Below, in pieces: positions 1 to 5,763 of a stretch of 6,034 bases of DNA (its first letter is position 1; each line of letters opens with the position of its first letter). Position numbers and translations under genes: made by a program. Under the pieces are notes generated by a model. That model saw nothing but the letters and a program-made list of their open reading frames with translations. It was not told the origin of the DNA and searched no databases. Source of the DNA: an uncultured Lachnospiraceae bacterium (GTDB lineage Bacteria > Bacillota > Clostridia > Lachnospirales > Lachnospiraceae); contig CADBQE010000292.1 in assembly GCA_902796695.1 (NCBI GenBank), forward strand, positions 1 to 6,034, read 5' to 3'.

Positions 1-34
1 AGTCTTTGCGGACTGCTCCGGATTTCGGGAAATA

Positions 35-60
35 CCATCCTTGACCAAGCAAGGGGGTGG
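35..60 (-). terminator. Weak stem-loop downstream of rpsI, doubtful terminator
   Basis: Read on the minus strand, CCTTG (54-50) and CAAGG (43-39) pair around a 6-nt loop. An outer CCA/TGG pair (60-58 with 37-35) sits across an uneven internal loop. Only a short TATTT follows, not a real U-run, so efficient intrinsic termination is doubtful. The rest of the 94 bases after rpsI holds no gene. Transcription may read on past the window edge. Confidence 0.2.
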
Positions 61-94
61 AATTCCGCGGTTTTTTGATAGTTGCAAGGGTCGA

Positions 95-484
95 TTAACG
101 CTTGCTGAACTGAGGAGCGCGACGGGCAGATTTGAGACCCGGTTTCTTGCGTTCTTTCATACGAGGGTCGCGGGTCAGGTAGCCGGCCTTCTTTAAGGCG
201 GGGCGGAATTCGCCGTCCACCTTCAGGAGGGCGCGGGCGATGCCGTGGCGGATAGCGCCGGCCTGGCCGGTGAAGCCGCCGCCCTTGACGGTGACGTTCA
301 CGTCGTACTTGTCAGCGGTTTCGGTAATGGATAAGGGCTGACGCACAACGACCTTCAGGGTTTCCAGACCGAAGTAGTCTTCAATATCTCTCTTGTTGAC
401 GGTGATCTTGCCGGTGCCGGGGATCAGATAGACGCGGGCAATGCTTTTTTTGCGACGGCCGGTTCCGTAATACTGAGTAGCCAT
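95..484 (-). CDS. rpsI: 30S ribosomal protein S9
   Basis: This is small-subunit ribosomal protein S9, which binds the 16S rRNA head; in the family its C-terminal tail reaches the P-site tRNA. The 129-residue protein is full length for bacteria (about 130). It opens with the conserved YYGTGRRKKSIARV block at residues 5-18, has the GGGFTGQAGAIRHGIARAL core near residues 68-86, and ends in the basic tail KSARRAPQFSKR with the expected terminal arginine. The ATG at 484 is preceded by AAGGAGG (499-493) at 8 nt. That site overlaps the TAA stop of rplM (500-498), and only 13 bases separate the genes, so the two are co-transcribed and probably translationally coupled. Nothing is unusual in the protein. 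The identification is secure. Confidence 0.98.
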   Translation of the reverse strand: MATQYYGTGRRKKSIARVYLIPGTGKITVNKRDIEDYFGLETLKVVVRQPLSITETADKYDVNVTVKGGGFTGQAGAIRHGIARALLKVDGEFRPALKKAGYLTRDPRMKERKKPGLKSARRAPQFSKR

Positions 485-492
485 GTTCTAAT

Positions 493-499
493 CCTCCTT
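493..499 (-). promoter_or_regulatory. Ribosome-binding site of rpsI overlapping the rplM stop
   Basis: AAGGAGG on the minus strand lies 8 nt before the rpsI ATG. Its first two bases are the last two of the rplM TAA stop. A ribosome ending L13 would stand on the S9 initiation site, which suggests translational coupling and near equal output of the two proteins. Confidence 0.9.
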
Positions 500-932
500 A
501 GCCTTCGATTTCCAGTACTTCGGGCTGCTGAGCGGTGTGAGGGTGTTCGGGACCCGCATACACGTGCAGCTTCTTGTACATCTGGTTGCCTAAGGTTCCC
601 TTGGGAAGCATGCCGCGGACGGCGTGTTCGATGACTTCCGTGGGTTTCTTTTCCAGCATTTCCTTTAAGGTCAGGGACTTTAAGCCTCCGACGTAGCCGG
701 TGTGGTGACGGTACAGCTTATTCTGCAGCTTGTGGCCGGTCACGGCTACCTTTTCAGCATTGATGACGATCACGTAATCGCCTGTATCGACATGAGGGGT
801 GAACTGGGGCTTGTTCTTGCCGCGCAGCACCGATGCAACCTCCGCGGCCAGACGGCCCAGAGTCTTGCCGTTTGCATCAACCAGGTACCACTTGCGTTCG
901 ATGGTTTCCGGGTTGGCCATGAATGTATTCAT
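498..932 (-). CDS. rplM: 50S ribosomal protein L13
   Basis: This is large-subunit ribosomal protein L13, an early-assembling 23S rRNA binder. With the ATG at 932 it has 144 residues, matching the usual 142-145. Visible family blocks are IERKWYLVDANGKTLGRLA (residues 9-27), TPHVDTGDYVIVINAEKV (39-56), the GMLPKGTLG segment (about 105-113) and the C-terminal AGPEHPHTAQQPE. The start is fixed by AAGGAGG (945-939) 6 nt upstream. A longer open frame reaches back to a TTG at 1046, but that codon lies inside the promoter spacer and upstream of the expected transcript start, so the extension is not translated. An ATG at 920 (MANPETIERKW) is the only other reasonable start and has no such ribosome-binding site. 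It is first gene of the rplM-rpsI operon, with its own promoter and structured leader. Confidence 0.97.
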   Translation of the reverse strand: MNTFMANPETIERKWYLVDANGKTLGRLAAEVASVLRGKNKPQFTPHVDTGDYVIVINAEKVAVTGHKLQNKLYRHHTGYVGGLKSLTLKEMLEKKPTEVIEHAVRGMLPKGTLGNQMYKKLHVYAGPEHPHTAQQPEVLEIEG

Positions 933-1030
933 GGGAAGCCTCCTTAATAATCTAAAGCATTCAGGGTGAATCGGCTCGTGACGGGTCTGTTGCCGGGGCA
1001 GGGAAACAGAGCTCTTTTTGAGCGGTGCTT
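933..1030 (-). promoter_or_regulatory. Structured 5' leader of rplM, candidate L13 leader RNA
   Basis: The untranslated leader between the promoter and the rplM ATG is about 95 nt and can form three local hairpins. GCUC (1023-1020) pairs with GAGC (1014-1011) around an AAAAA loop. UCUGUU (1010-1005) pairs with AACAGA (991-986) around 13 nt. AUUCA (971-967) pairs with UGAAU (963-959) around CCC. AAGC at 1030-1027 can pair with GCUU at 958-955 and close the whole into a junction, although this depends on the exact transcript start: if it is G1028 the closing helix is only partial. The ribosome-binding site follows just downstream of the fold. Autoregulatory L13 leaders are known upstream of rplM in Firmicutes, and I infer membership of that class from position and foldability, not from a matched consensus. 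Confidence 0.4.
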
Positions 1031-1034
1031 TGGC

Positions 1035-1063
1035 ATTATAGGACAAAGAACCGGGCGTGTCAA
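1035..1063 (-). promoter_or_regulatory. Consensus sigma-A promoter of rplM-rpsI
   Basis: On the minus strand TTGACA (1063-1058) and TATAAT (1040-1035) match both sigma-A hexamers perfectly, with the optimal spacer of 17 bp. Transcription should start near 1028-1030. Such a perfect promoter fits the high demand for ribosomal proteins. Confidence 0.93.
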
Positions 1064-1066
1064 TGC

Positions 1067-1101
1067 TTTTTTGCCGGATTTTGCGTGATTTTCGCGTTTT
1101 T
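1067..1101 (-). promoter_or_regulatory. Phased A-tracts upstream of the rplM promoter (UP-element-like)
   Basis: On the minus strand four A-runs lie at 1101-1097 (5), 1092-1089 (4), 1082-1079 (4) and 1072-1067 (6), with centres 8.5 to 11 bp apart and G+C-rich bases between. Relative to a start at about 1028, the two nearest runs fall around -39 to -44 and -51 to -54, where UP-element subsites bind the RNA polymerase alpha C-terminal domain. Near-helical phasing also predicts curved DNA. Promoter stimulation is inferred. Confidence 0.6.
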
Positions 1102-1128
1102 CGGGGCGGATCGCGGCTGCTGTTGCGG

Positions 1129-1162
1129 TTGATTTTTCCGCTTCGCTTTGCTATCCTATAAA
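1129..1162 (+). promoter_or_regulatory. Probable promoter of the ABC transporter genes
   Basis: TTGATT (1129-1134) is followed after 17 bp by TATCCT (1152-1157), a moderate sigma-A match. An overlapping TATAAA (1157-1162) is a better -10 but has only a poor -35 (TTTTCC) at 17 bp. Either would start transcription around 1164-1170, leaving a leader of about 85 nt. It is divergent from the rplM promoter, with the two -35 elements about 65 bp apart. Much weaker by sequence than the rplM promoter. Confidence 0.45.
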
Positions 1163-1178
1163 ATGCGAAATTCTGATG

Positions 1179-1201
1179 ACCCTTCCCCGGACCGGAAGGG
1201 T
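1179..1201 (+). promoter_or_regulatory. GC-rich hairpin in the exporter 5' leader
   Basis: CCCTTCC (1180-1186) and GGAAGGG (1194-1200) form a perfect 7-bp stem around a 7-nt loop, extended by A1179-T1201. A T-rich but G-interrupted stretch (TTGTTGTGGTTCGTT) follows, so it resembles a poor intrinsic terminator or attenuator between the promoter and the gene. The stem also covers the TTG at 1201, which argues that translation begins further downstream. Confidence 0.45.
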
Positions 1202-1251
1202 TGTTGTGGTTCGTTCCCGATTCTACGGCGGAAAGGCAGGAAACAGGTCTG

Positions 1252-2931
1252 GTGGACAGGATCGCGCTGAAATGGTTATATACGGTACCGGGCAGGAAGC
1301 GGAACTATGTGGTTCTGCTCACAGCGCTGGAGGCCCTGCAGGGCGGCTCCGGGGTGCTTTATGCCCTGCTGCTGCGCGCGGTGGTGGACGGTGCGGTAGC
1401 CCGGAATCAGGCGTCTTTTATCCGCAGCGCGGTTCTGCTGGCTGCGCTGGTGCTGGCCCAGCAGCTGCTGCGGGCGGTACAGCGGTATTTCTATGAGCGG
1501 AGCAAGGCCGATCTGGAAAATGTTTTCAAGAAACGCCTGCTTTCCACGCTGATGATCAAGGATTACGGGGCTGTCTGCGCGGTCCATTCCGGGGAATGGA
1601 TGAACCGGATGACGAACGACACCAGGCTTGTGGCCGGGGAGTATGCGACGGTCATCCCCGGCATCATCGGGATGCTGATCCGGCTGATCAGCGCGTTTGT
1701 CCTGATGGTGGTCCTGGATCCCCGCTTTACGCTGCTCCTGCTGCCGGTGGGACTGCTCATGGGACTGTTTGCGCTGCTGGTGCGTGGCCGACTGAAATCG
1801 CTGCACCGCCTGGTACAGGAAAAGGACGGCAGACTGCGCAGCTTCCTGCAGGAAAGACTGGGCGGCATGCTGCTGATCCGCGCGTTTGCGGCCCGGGAGC
1901 GGACGGAGCGGGAGGCGGAAAAATACGCCGAAGGCCACAAGGCCGCGCGCATGAAGCGCATCCGGTTTACGAATACGGCGAACCTGGGCGTAGGCATCGC
2001 GGTCAACGGAATGGTCGTCTTTACGGTGATCTGGTGCGGCTGGGGGATCCTGAACGGACGCATCAGCTACGGCACACTGACCGCTATGATGCAGCTGATC
2101 GCGCAGTTCCAGGCGCCGTTCGTCAATCTGTCCGGTTTTCTGCCGCGCTGGTACGCGATGATCGCCAGTGCGGAACGCCTGATGGAGGCGGAATCGTTTG
2201 CGGAAGAATCGGAGAAGGCCATGAATCCGCTCGCGGAGGAAAAACGGCTCTATGAACAGGAACTGCGGAGCATCCGCTTCACGGACGTTTCCTTTTCCTA
2301 CCCGACGCAGGAGGGCCACCGCGGGACCGATGCGCTGCGCCATGCCGGCCTGGAGGTGAAAAAAGGAGAGATCCTGGCGTTCACCGGCCAGAGCGGCTGC
2401 GGCAAATCCACGCTGCTCAAGCTGCTGCTGTGCGTTTACCGGCCGCAGGAAGGGCAGATCGAACTGATGACCGGAAGCGGCCCCGTTCCGCTGACCGCGG
2501 AACACCGCAGGCTGTTTGCCTATGTCCCGCAGGGCAATCTGCTGTTAGACGGGACGATCCGCGACGCCGTCAGCTTTGCGGCGCCGGAGCGGGCCGGGGA
2601 AGATGACGCCATCTGGGAAGCGCTGCGCATTGCCTGCGCCGATTTTGTGAAGGATCTGCCGGAAGGCCTGGACACCCGCCTGCTGGAACGCGGCGCGGGC
2701 CTTTCGGAAGGCCAGCTGCAGCGGCTGGCCATCGCCCGGGCGATCTTTTCCGGAAGCCCGGTCCTGCTGCTGGACGAAGCGACCGCTTCCCTGGACGGCG
2801 AAACAGAAGAACGTTTCCTGCACCATGTGAAGGACCTGCATGACAAGACCGTCCTGATCGTCACCCACCGGCCGGCCGCGCTGGCCATCTGCGACAGAAC
2901 GCTGCATTTTTCCGAGAAAGGGATCGTCTGA
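1252..2931 (+). CDS. ABC exporter half-transporter, fused membrane and ATPase domains
   Basis: This is an ATP-driven exporter of the MsbA/multidrug type (type IV fold), expected to work as a dimer in the cytoplasmic membrane. Numbering from the GTG at 1252 gives 559 residues, close to the usual 570-600. Residues of about 20-290 hold six likely membrane helices. The ATPase domain has A-loop Tyr350, Walker A GQSGCGKST (379-387), Q-loop Gln427, signature LSEGQ (484-488), Walker B VLLLDE ending in catalytic Glu509, and switch His539, so it should be active. The signature has Glu where many members have Gly; I regard this as a tolerated variant. The start is uncertain: GTG 1252 has AGGAAA 8 nt upstream, while the longest frame begins at TTG 1201, jammed against a hairpin. 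No second half-transporter is seen, so a homodimer is likely. Substrate (lipid, peptide or drug) is unknown. Confidence 0.93.
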   Translation: MDRIALKWLYTVPGRKRNYVVLLTALEALQGGSGVLYALLLRAVVDGAVARNQASFIRSAVLLAALVLAQQLLRAVQRYFYERSKADLENVFKKRLLSTLMIKDYGAVCAVHSGEWMNRMTNDTRLVAGEYATVIPGIIGMLIRLISAFVLMVVLDPRFTLLLLPVGLLMGLFALLVRGRLKSLHRLVQEKDGRLRSFLQERLGGMLLIRAFAARERTEREAEKYAEGHKAARMKRIRFTNTANLGVGIAVNGMVVFTVIWCGWGILNGRISYGTLTAMMQLIAQFQAPFVNLSGFLPRWYAMIASAERLMEAESFAEESEKAMNPLAEEKRLYEQELRSIRFTDVSFSYPTQEGHRGTDALRHAGLEVKKGEILAFTGQSGCGKSTLLKLLLCVYRPQEGQIELMTGSGPVPLTAEHRRLFAYVPQGNLLLDGTIRDAVSFAAPERAGEDDAIWEALRIACADFVKDLPEGLDTRLLERGAGLSEGQLQRLAIARAIFSGSPVLLLDEATASLDGETEERFLHHVKDLHDKTVLIVTHRPAALAICDRTLHFSEKGIV

Positions 2932-2942
2932 GCCCCGGGGCT
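2931..2942. repeat. 12-nt perfect palindrome at the exporter stop codon
   Basis: AGCCCCGGGGCT begins at the last base of the TGA stop. It could form a short GC hairpin in the mRNA, but no U-run follows, so it is not a standard terminator. It may be chance in G+C-rich DNA or mildly protect the upstream message end. Confidence 0.3.
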
Positions 2943-2990
2943 GAAGGGCCCGCTTCCCGGACAGACACAGAATAATTGAGGAATCATTGA

Positions 2991-5723
2991 ATGCTCCAAT
3001 TACAGAATATCAAGAAAGTTTACCGCACGGGAGATTTTGTGCAGACGGCGCTGGACGGCGTCAGTCTGAATCTTCGGGACAATGAATTTGTGGCGGTGCT
3101 GGGGCCTTCCGGCTCCGGCAAGACAACGCTGCTCAATATCATAGGCGGGCTGGACCGCTATGATGAGGGCGACATGATCATCAACGGGACAGCCACAAAG
3201 CATTATAAGGACCGGGACTGGGATACGTACCGCAACCATACGATCGGCTTTGTGTTCCAGAGCTATAACCTGATCCCGCATCAGAGCGTGCTGGCCAATG
3301 TGGAACTGGCGCTGACCATCGGCGGGATCTCCAAGGCGGAGCGGCGCCGCCGGGCCAAGGAGGCGCTGGAGGCCGTGGGGCTGGGCGATCACCTGCGGAA
3401 GCGGCCGTCGCAGCTTTCGGGCGGCCAGATGCAGCGCGTGGCTATCGCGCGGGCCCTGGTGGGCGACCCCGGGATCCTGCTGGCGGATGAGCCGACCGGC
3501 GCGCTGGACTCCGTGACCAGCGTGCAGATCATGGAACTGCTCAAGGAAGTGGCGCGGGACCGTCTGGTGGTGATGGTGACGCATAACCCGGACCTGGCGG
3601 AGCAGTACGCGACCCGCATCGTCAGCCTGAAGGACGGGCAGATCGTGGGAGACACCGATCCGTTTGACGGGGCGGAGCGCATCCGGGCGGCCACGGATTC
3701 TCAGAAAAAGAAAAAGGCGTCCATGAGCTGGCTGACTTCGCTGGCGCTGTCCTTCAGCAACCTGCGGACCAAGCTGGGGCGGACGCTGCTGACGGCGTTC
3801 GCGGGATCGATCGGGATCATCGGCATTGCCCTGATCCTGTCGCTGTCCACCGGCGCGGACCAGTATATCAAGGATATTCAGCGGGATACCATGACGTCGT
3901 ATCCCATCATGATAGAAGCCGAGACCCTGGACCTGAGCTCCTGGATGGATATGGCGCAGACCCGGCAGGACCGCCGGGTAAACGGCCCGGAGCATCCGCT
4001 GGACGCGGTCTATTCCGACAATGCCTGGCTGGAGATGCGCTCCGGCATGAGCGGAAGCGTGACCAAAAACAATCTGTCGCGCTTCAAACAGTATCTGGAC
4101 GACCCGGCTTCGCCCATCCACGCGCATCTGGGCGAACACGGGGTGGTCTACAGCTACGATACCGCCTTCAATGTGTATGCGGAGGATCCGAACGGCGAAC
4201 TGATCAATACGGATGATCTCTCCGCCGCCAAGAGCAATCCCTTCCTGAGCAGCATGAATTTCGGCCGGGCCGGCGGAACGCTTCTGGGAAGCAGCTCGCA
4301 TAACTTCTTTGATGAAATGCTGCCGGACAGCAGCACGGGCCTGGTCAACGAGACGGTCAAAAAGAACTACGAACTGCTGAAGGGACACTGGCCCGAGGCC
4401 TATGACGAAGCAGTCCTGATCGTGAGCAAGGACAACGAGATCTCGCTCCTGACCCTGTATGCGCTGGGCTTCCTGCCGACCGAGGAATACCGGGATATCA
4501 CCGACCGGCTGGAACGGAACGAAAAAGTGGAAATGGATGCCGCCAGCCTGAGCTACGACGCGATCCTGGAGAAAACATTTACGGTGGTGCCCGCGGCCGA
4601 CCTGTACCGGGAGCAGCCGAGCGGCATCTGGCGTTATATAGGAGAGGAGCAGCTGGAACTGAAGGATGTGCTGAAGCAGCAGGGCATTCCGCTTAAGATC
4701 TCCGGCATCGTGCGGGGCTCCGGAGAAGGCGTGCAGGCGCTGCTGCAGAGTTCGGTCGGCTATACGAAGCAGCTGACGGACCGCCTGATCCGGGACGCGG
4801 AGAATCATCCGCTGATCAAGGCGCAGCAGGAGTCGCCGGACATCAATGTGTTAAACGGCCTGTCCTTCGCCCCCGCGGACGATGCCGCGAAGACGGCGGA
4901 TGCCCGGACGTATCTGATGAGCCTCGGCGTGTCCGAAAAAGCGTTGTTTTATATCAATCTGCTGCGCAGCGGCGGGACGGATGAAACCATGATCGCCGGC
5001 CTGCAGAGCCAGGGCGAAGCGGGCATTGCCGCCGCCTTTGAACAGGCCCTGAAGGAGGGGATCCCGCAGGAAACGCTGGTCAGCGTTTATGACACACTAA
5101 TCCCCAAAGCCAGCTATGAGGACAACCTGAAGGCCTTCGGACTTGTCAGTCCGGACGCGCCGGCCGCCATCAACCTGTACTGCGACTCGTTCGAGGCCAA
5201 GGAATGGGTGGCGGATGACATTGCGGCCTACAACGCCTCCGTGGAGGAAGCGGACCGCATCACCTATACGGACTACGTGGGGCTGCTGATGAGCTCCATC
5301 ACTCAGATCATTGATGTGATCTCGGTGGTGCTGATCGCGTTTGTGGCCGTGTCGCTGGTGGTGTCGTCGATCATGATCGGGATCATCACCTATATCTCCG
5401 TGCTGGAGCGCACGAAGGAGATCGGCGTCCTGCGGTCGCTCGGCGCGTCCAAGCGGAATATTTCCGAGGTGTTCAATGCGGAGACGCTGATCATCGGCCT
5501 GATCAGCGGGCTGATGGGCATCGGGATCGCGGAGCTGCTGCTGATCCCGGGCAATCAGGTCATTCATCATTTTGCGGGAGATGTGGATGTGAGGGCCTTT
5601 ATCCGGCCGGAGCACGCACTGATCCTGATCGTTCTGAGCACGGTCCTGACCCTGATCGGCGGGCTCATTCCTTCGCGGAAGGCCGCCAAGCGGGATCCGG
5701 TGGTGGCGCTCCGGACGGAATAA
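2991..5723 (+). CDS. MacB-like ABC transporter, fused ATPase and FtsX-type permease
   Basis: This 910-residue protein joins an N-terminal ATPase to a MacB/LolE-type (type VII) permease. The ATPase has Walker A GPSGSGKTT (38-46), Q-loop Gln90, signature LSGGQ (142-146), Walker B with Asp166-Glu167 in LADEPTGALD, and switch His198, so it looks active. A first membrane helix at about 264-285 is followed by an extracytoplasmic domain of about 475 residues, then three helices near 773-800, 830-850 and 879-897. The FtsX coupling motif ERTKEIGVLRSLGAS (806-820) and the end motif PSRKAAKRDPVVALR are typical. E. coli MacB has 648 residues, so the outer domain here is much enlarged, as in many clostridial relatives. 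Such proteins act on substrates outside the membrane by mechanotransmission rather than by a channel. ATG 2991 has GAGGA 8 nt upstream. Gap to the exporter gene is 59 bp; co-transcription is likely. Substrate is unknown. Confidence 0.94.
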   Translation: MLQLQNIKKVYRTGDFVQTALDGVSLNLRDNEFVAVLGPSGSGKTTLLNIIGGLDRYDEGDMIINGTATKHYKDRDWDTYRNHTIGFVFQSYNLIPHQSVLANVELALTIGGISKAERRRRAKEALEAVGLGDHLRKRPSQLSGGQMQRVAIARALVGDPGILLADEPTGALDSVTSVQIMELLKEVARDRLVVMVTHNPDLAEQYATRIVSLKDGQIVGDTDPFDGAERIRAATDSQKKKKASMSWLTSLALSFSNLRTKLGRTLLTAFAGSIGIIGIALILSLSTGADQYIKDIQRDTMTSYPIMIEAETLDLSSWMDMAQTRQDRRVNGPEHPLDAVYSDNAWLEMRSGMSGSVTKNNLSRFKQYLDDPASPIHAHLGEHGVVYSYDTAFNVYAEDPNGELINTDDLSAAKSNPFLSSMNFGRAGGTLLGSSSHNFFDEMLPDSSTGLVNETVKKNYELLKGHWPEAYDEAVLIVSKDNEISLLTLYALGFLPTEEYRDITDRLERNEKVEMDAASLSYDAILEKTFTVVPAADLYREQPSGIWRYIGEEQLELKDVLKQQGIPLKISGIVRGSGEGVQALLQSSVGYTKQLTDRLIRDAENHPLIKAQQESPDINVLNGLSFAPADDAAKTADARTYLMSLGVSEKALFYINLLRSGGTDETMIAGLQSQGEAGIAAAFEQALKEGIPQETLVSVYDTLIPKASYEDNLKAFGLVSPDAPAAINLYCDSFEAKEWVADDIAAYNASVEEADRITYTDYVGLLMSSITQIIDVISVVLIAFVAVSLVVSSIMIGIITYISVLERTKEIGVLRSLGASKRNISEVFNAETLIIGLISGLMGIGIAELLLIPGNQVIHHFAGDVDVRAFIRPEHALILIVLSTVLTLIGGLIPSRKAAKRDPVVALRTE

Positions 5724-5743
5724 TTCTGACAGGTGAGAGGCGT

Positions 5744-5763
5744 TTTTCATACCGATATGAAAA
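5744..5763 (+). promoter_or_regulatory. Inverted repeat enclosing the lipoprotein start codon
   Basis: TTTTCATA (5744-5751) and TATGAAAA (5756-5763) are perfect 8-bp complements around the 4-nt loop CCGA. With a bulged G5764, CGT (5741-5743) can also pair with ACG (5765-5767). The ATG (5757-5759) is inside the 3' arm. The only good ribosome-binding stretch, AGGTGAGAGG (5731-5740), lies just before the hairpin, 16 nt from the ATG. The fold could hold back translation, or the DNA repeat could be an operator; the sequence does not decide. Confidence 0.5.

Noticed and set aside
1..30. Short hairpins at the left edge (AGTC/GACT and CCG/CGG) as part of an RNA gene or terminator
   Set aside because: Stems are only 3 to 4 bp, there is no tRNA pattern, and the sequence is cut by the window edge.
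61..77. CCGCGG followed by six T on the plus strand as a terminator
   Set aside because: A 6-bp palindrome cannot form a hairpin with a loop, and no plus-strand gene ends here.
1176..1496. A 106-codon plus-strand frame overlapping the start of the exporter
   Set aside because: It is a Gly/Ala-rich out-of-frame reading, its ATG lies at the foot of the leader hairpin, and no protein family is visible.
1276..2505. A 409-codon minus-strand open frame opposite the exporter gene
   Set aside because: Low-complexity Gln/Arg/His-rich product, no family motif, no ribosome-binding site noticed; the plus frame is clearly the real gene.
3000..4808. A 602-codon minus-strand open frame opposite the MacB-like gene
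   Set aside because: Its sequence is rich in Arg, Gln, His and Pro without any domain, as expected opposite a G+C-rich gene, while the plus frame carries all ATPase and FtsX motifs.
5733..5735. GTG as the start of the lipoprotein
   Set aside because: It is in frame but has no good ribosome-binding site upstream and would put extra residues before the basic n-region of a normal signal peptide.
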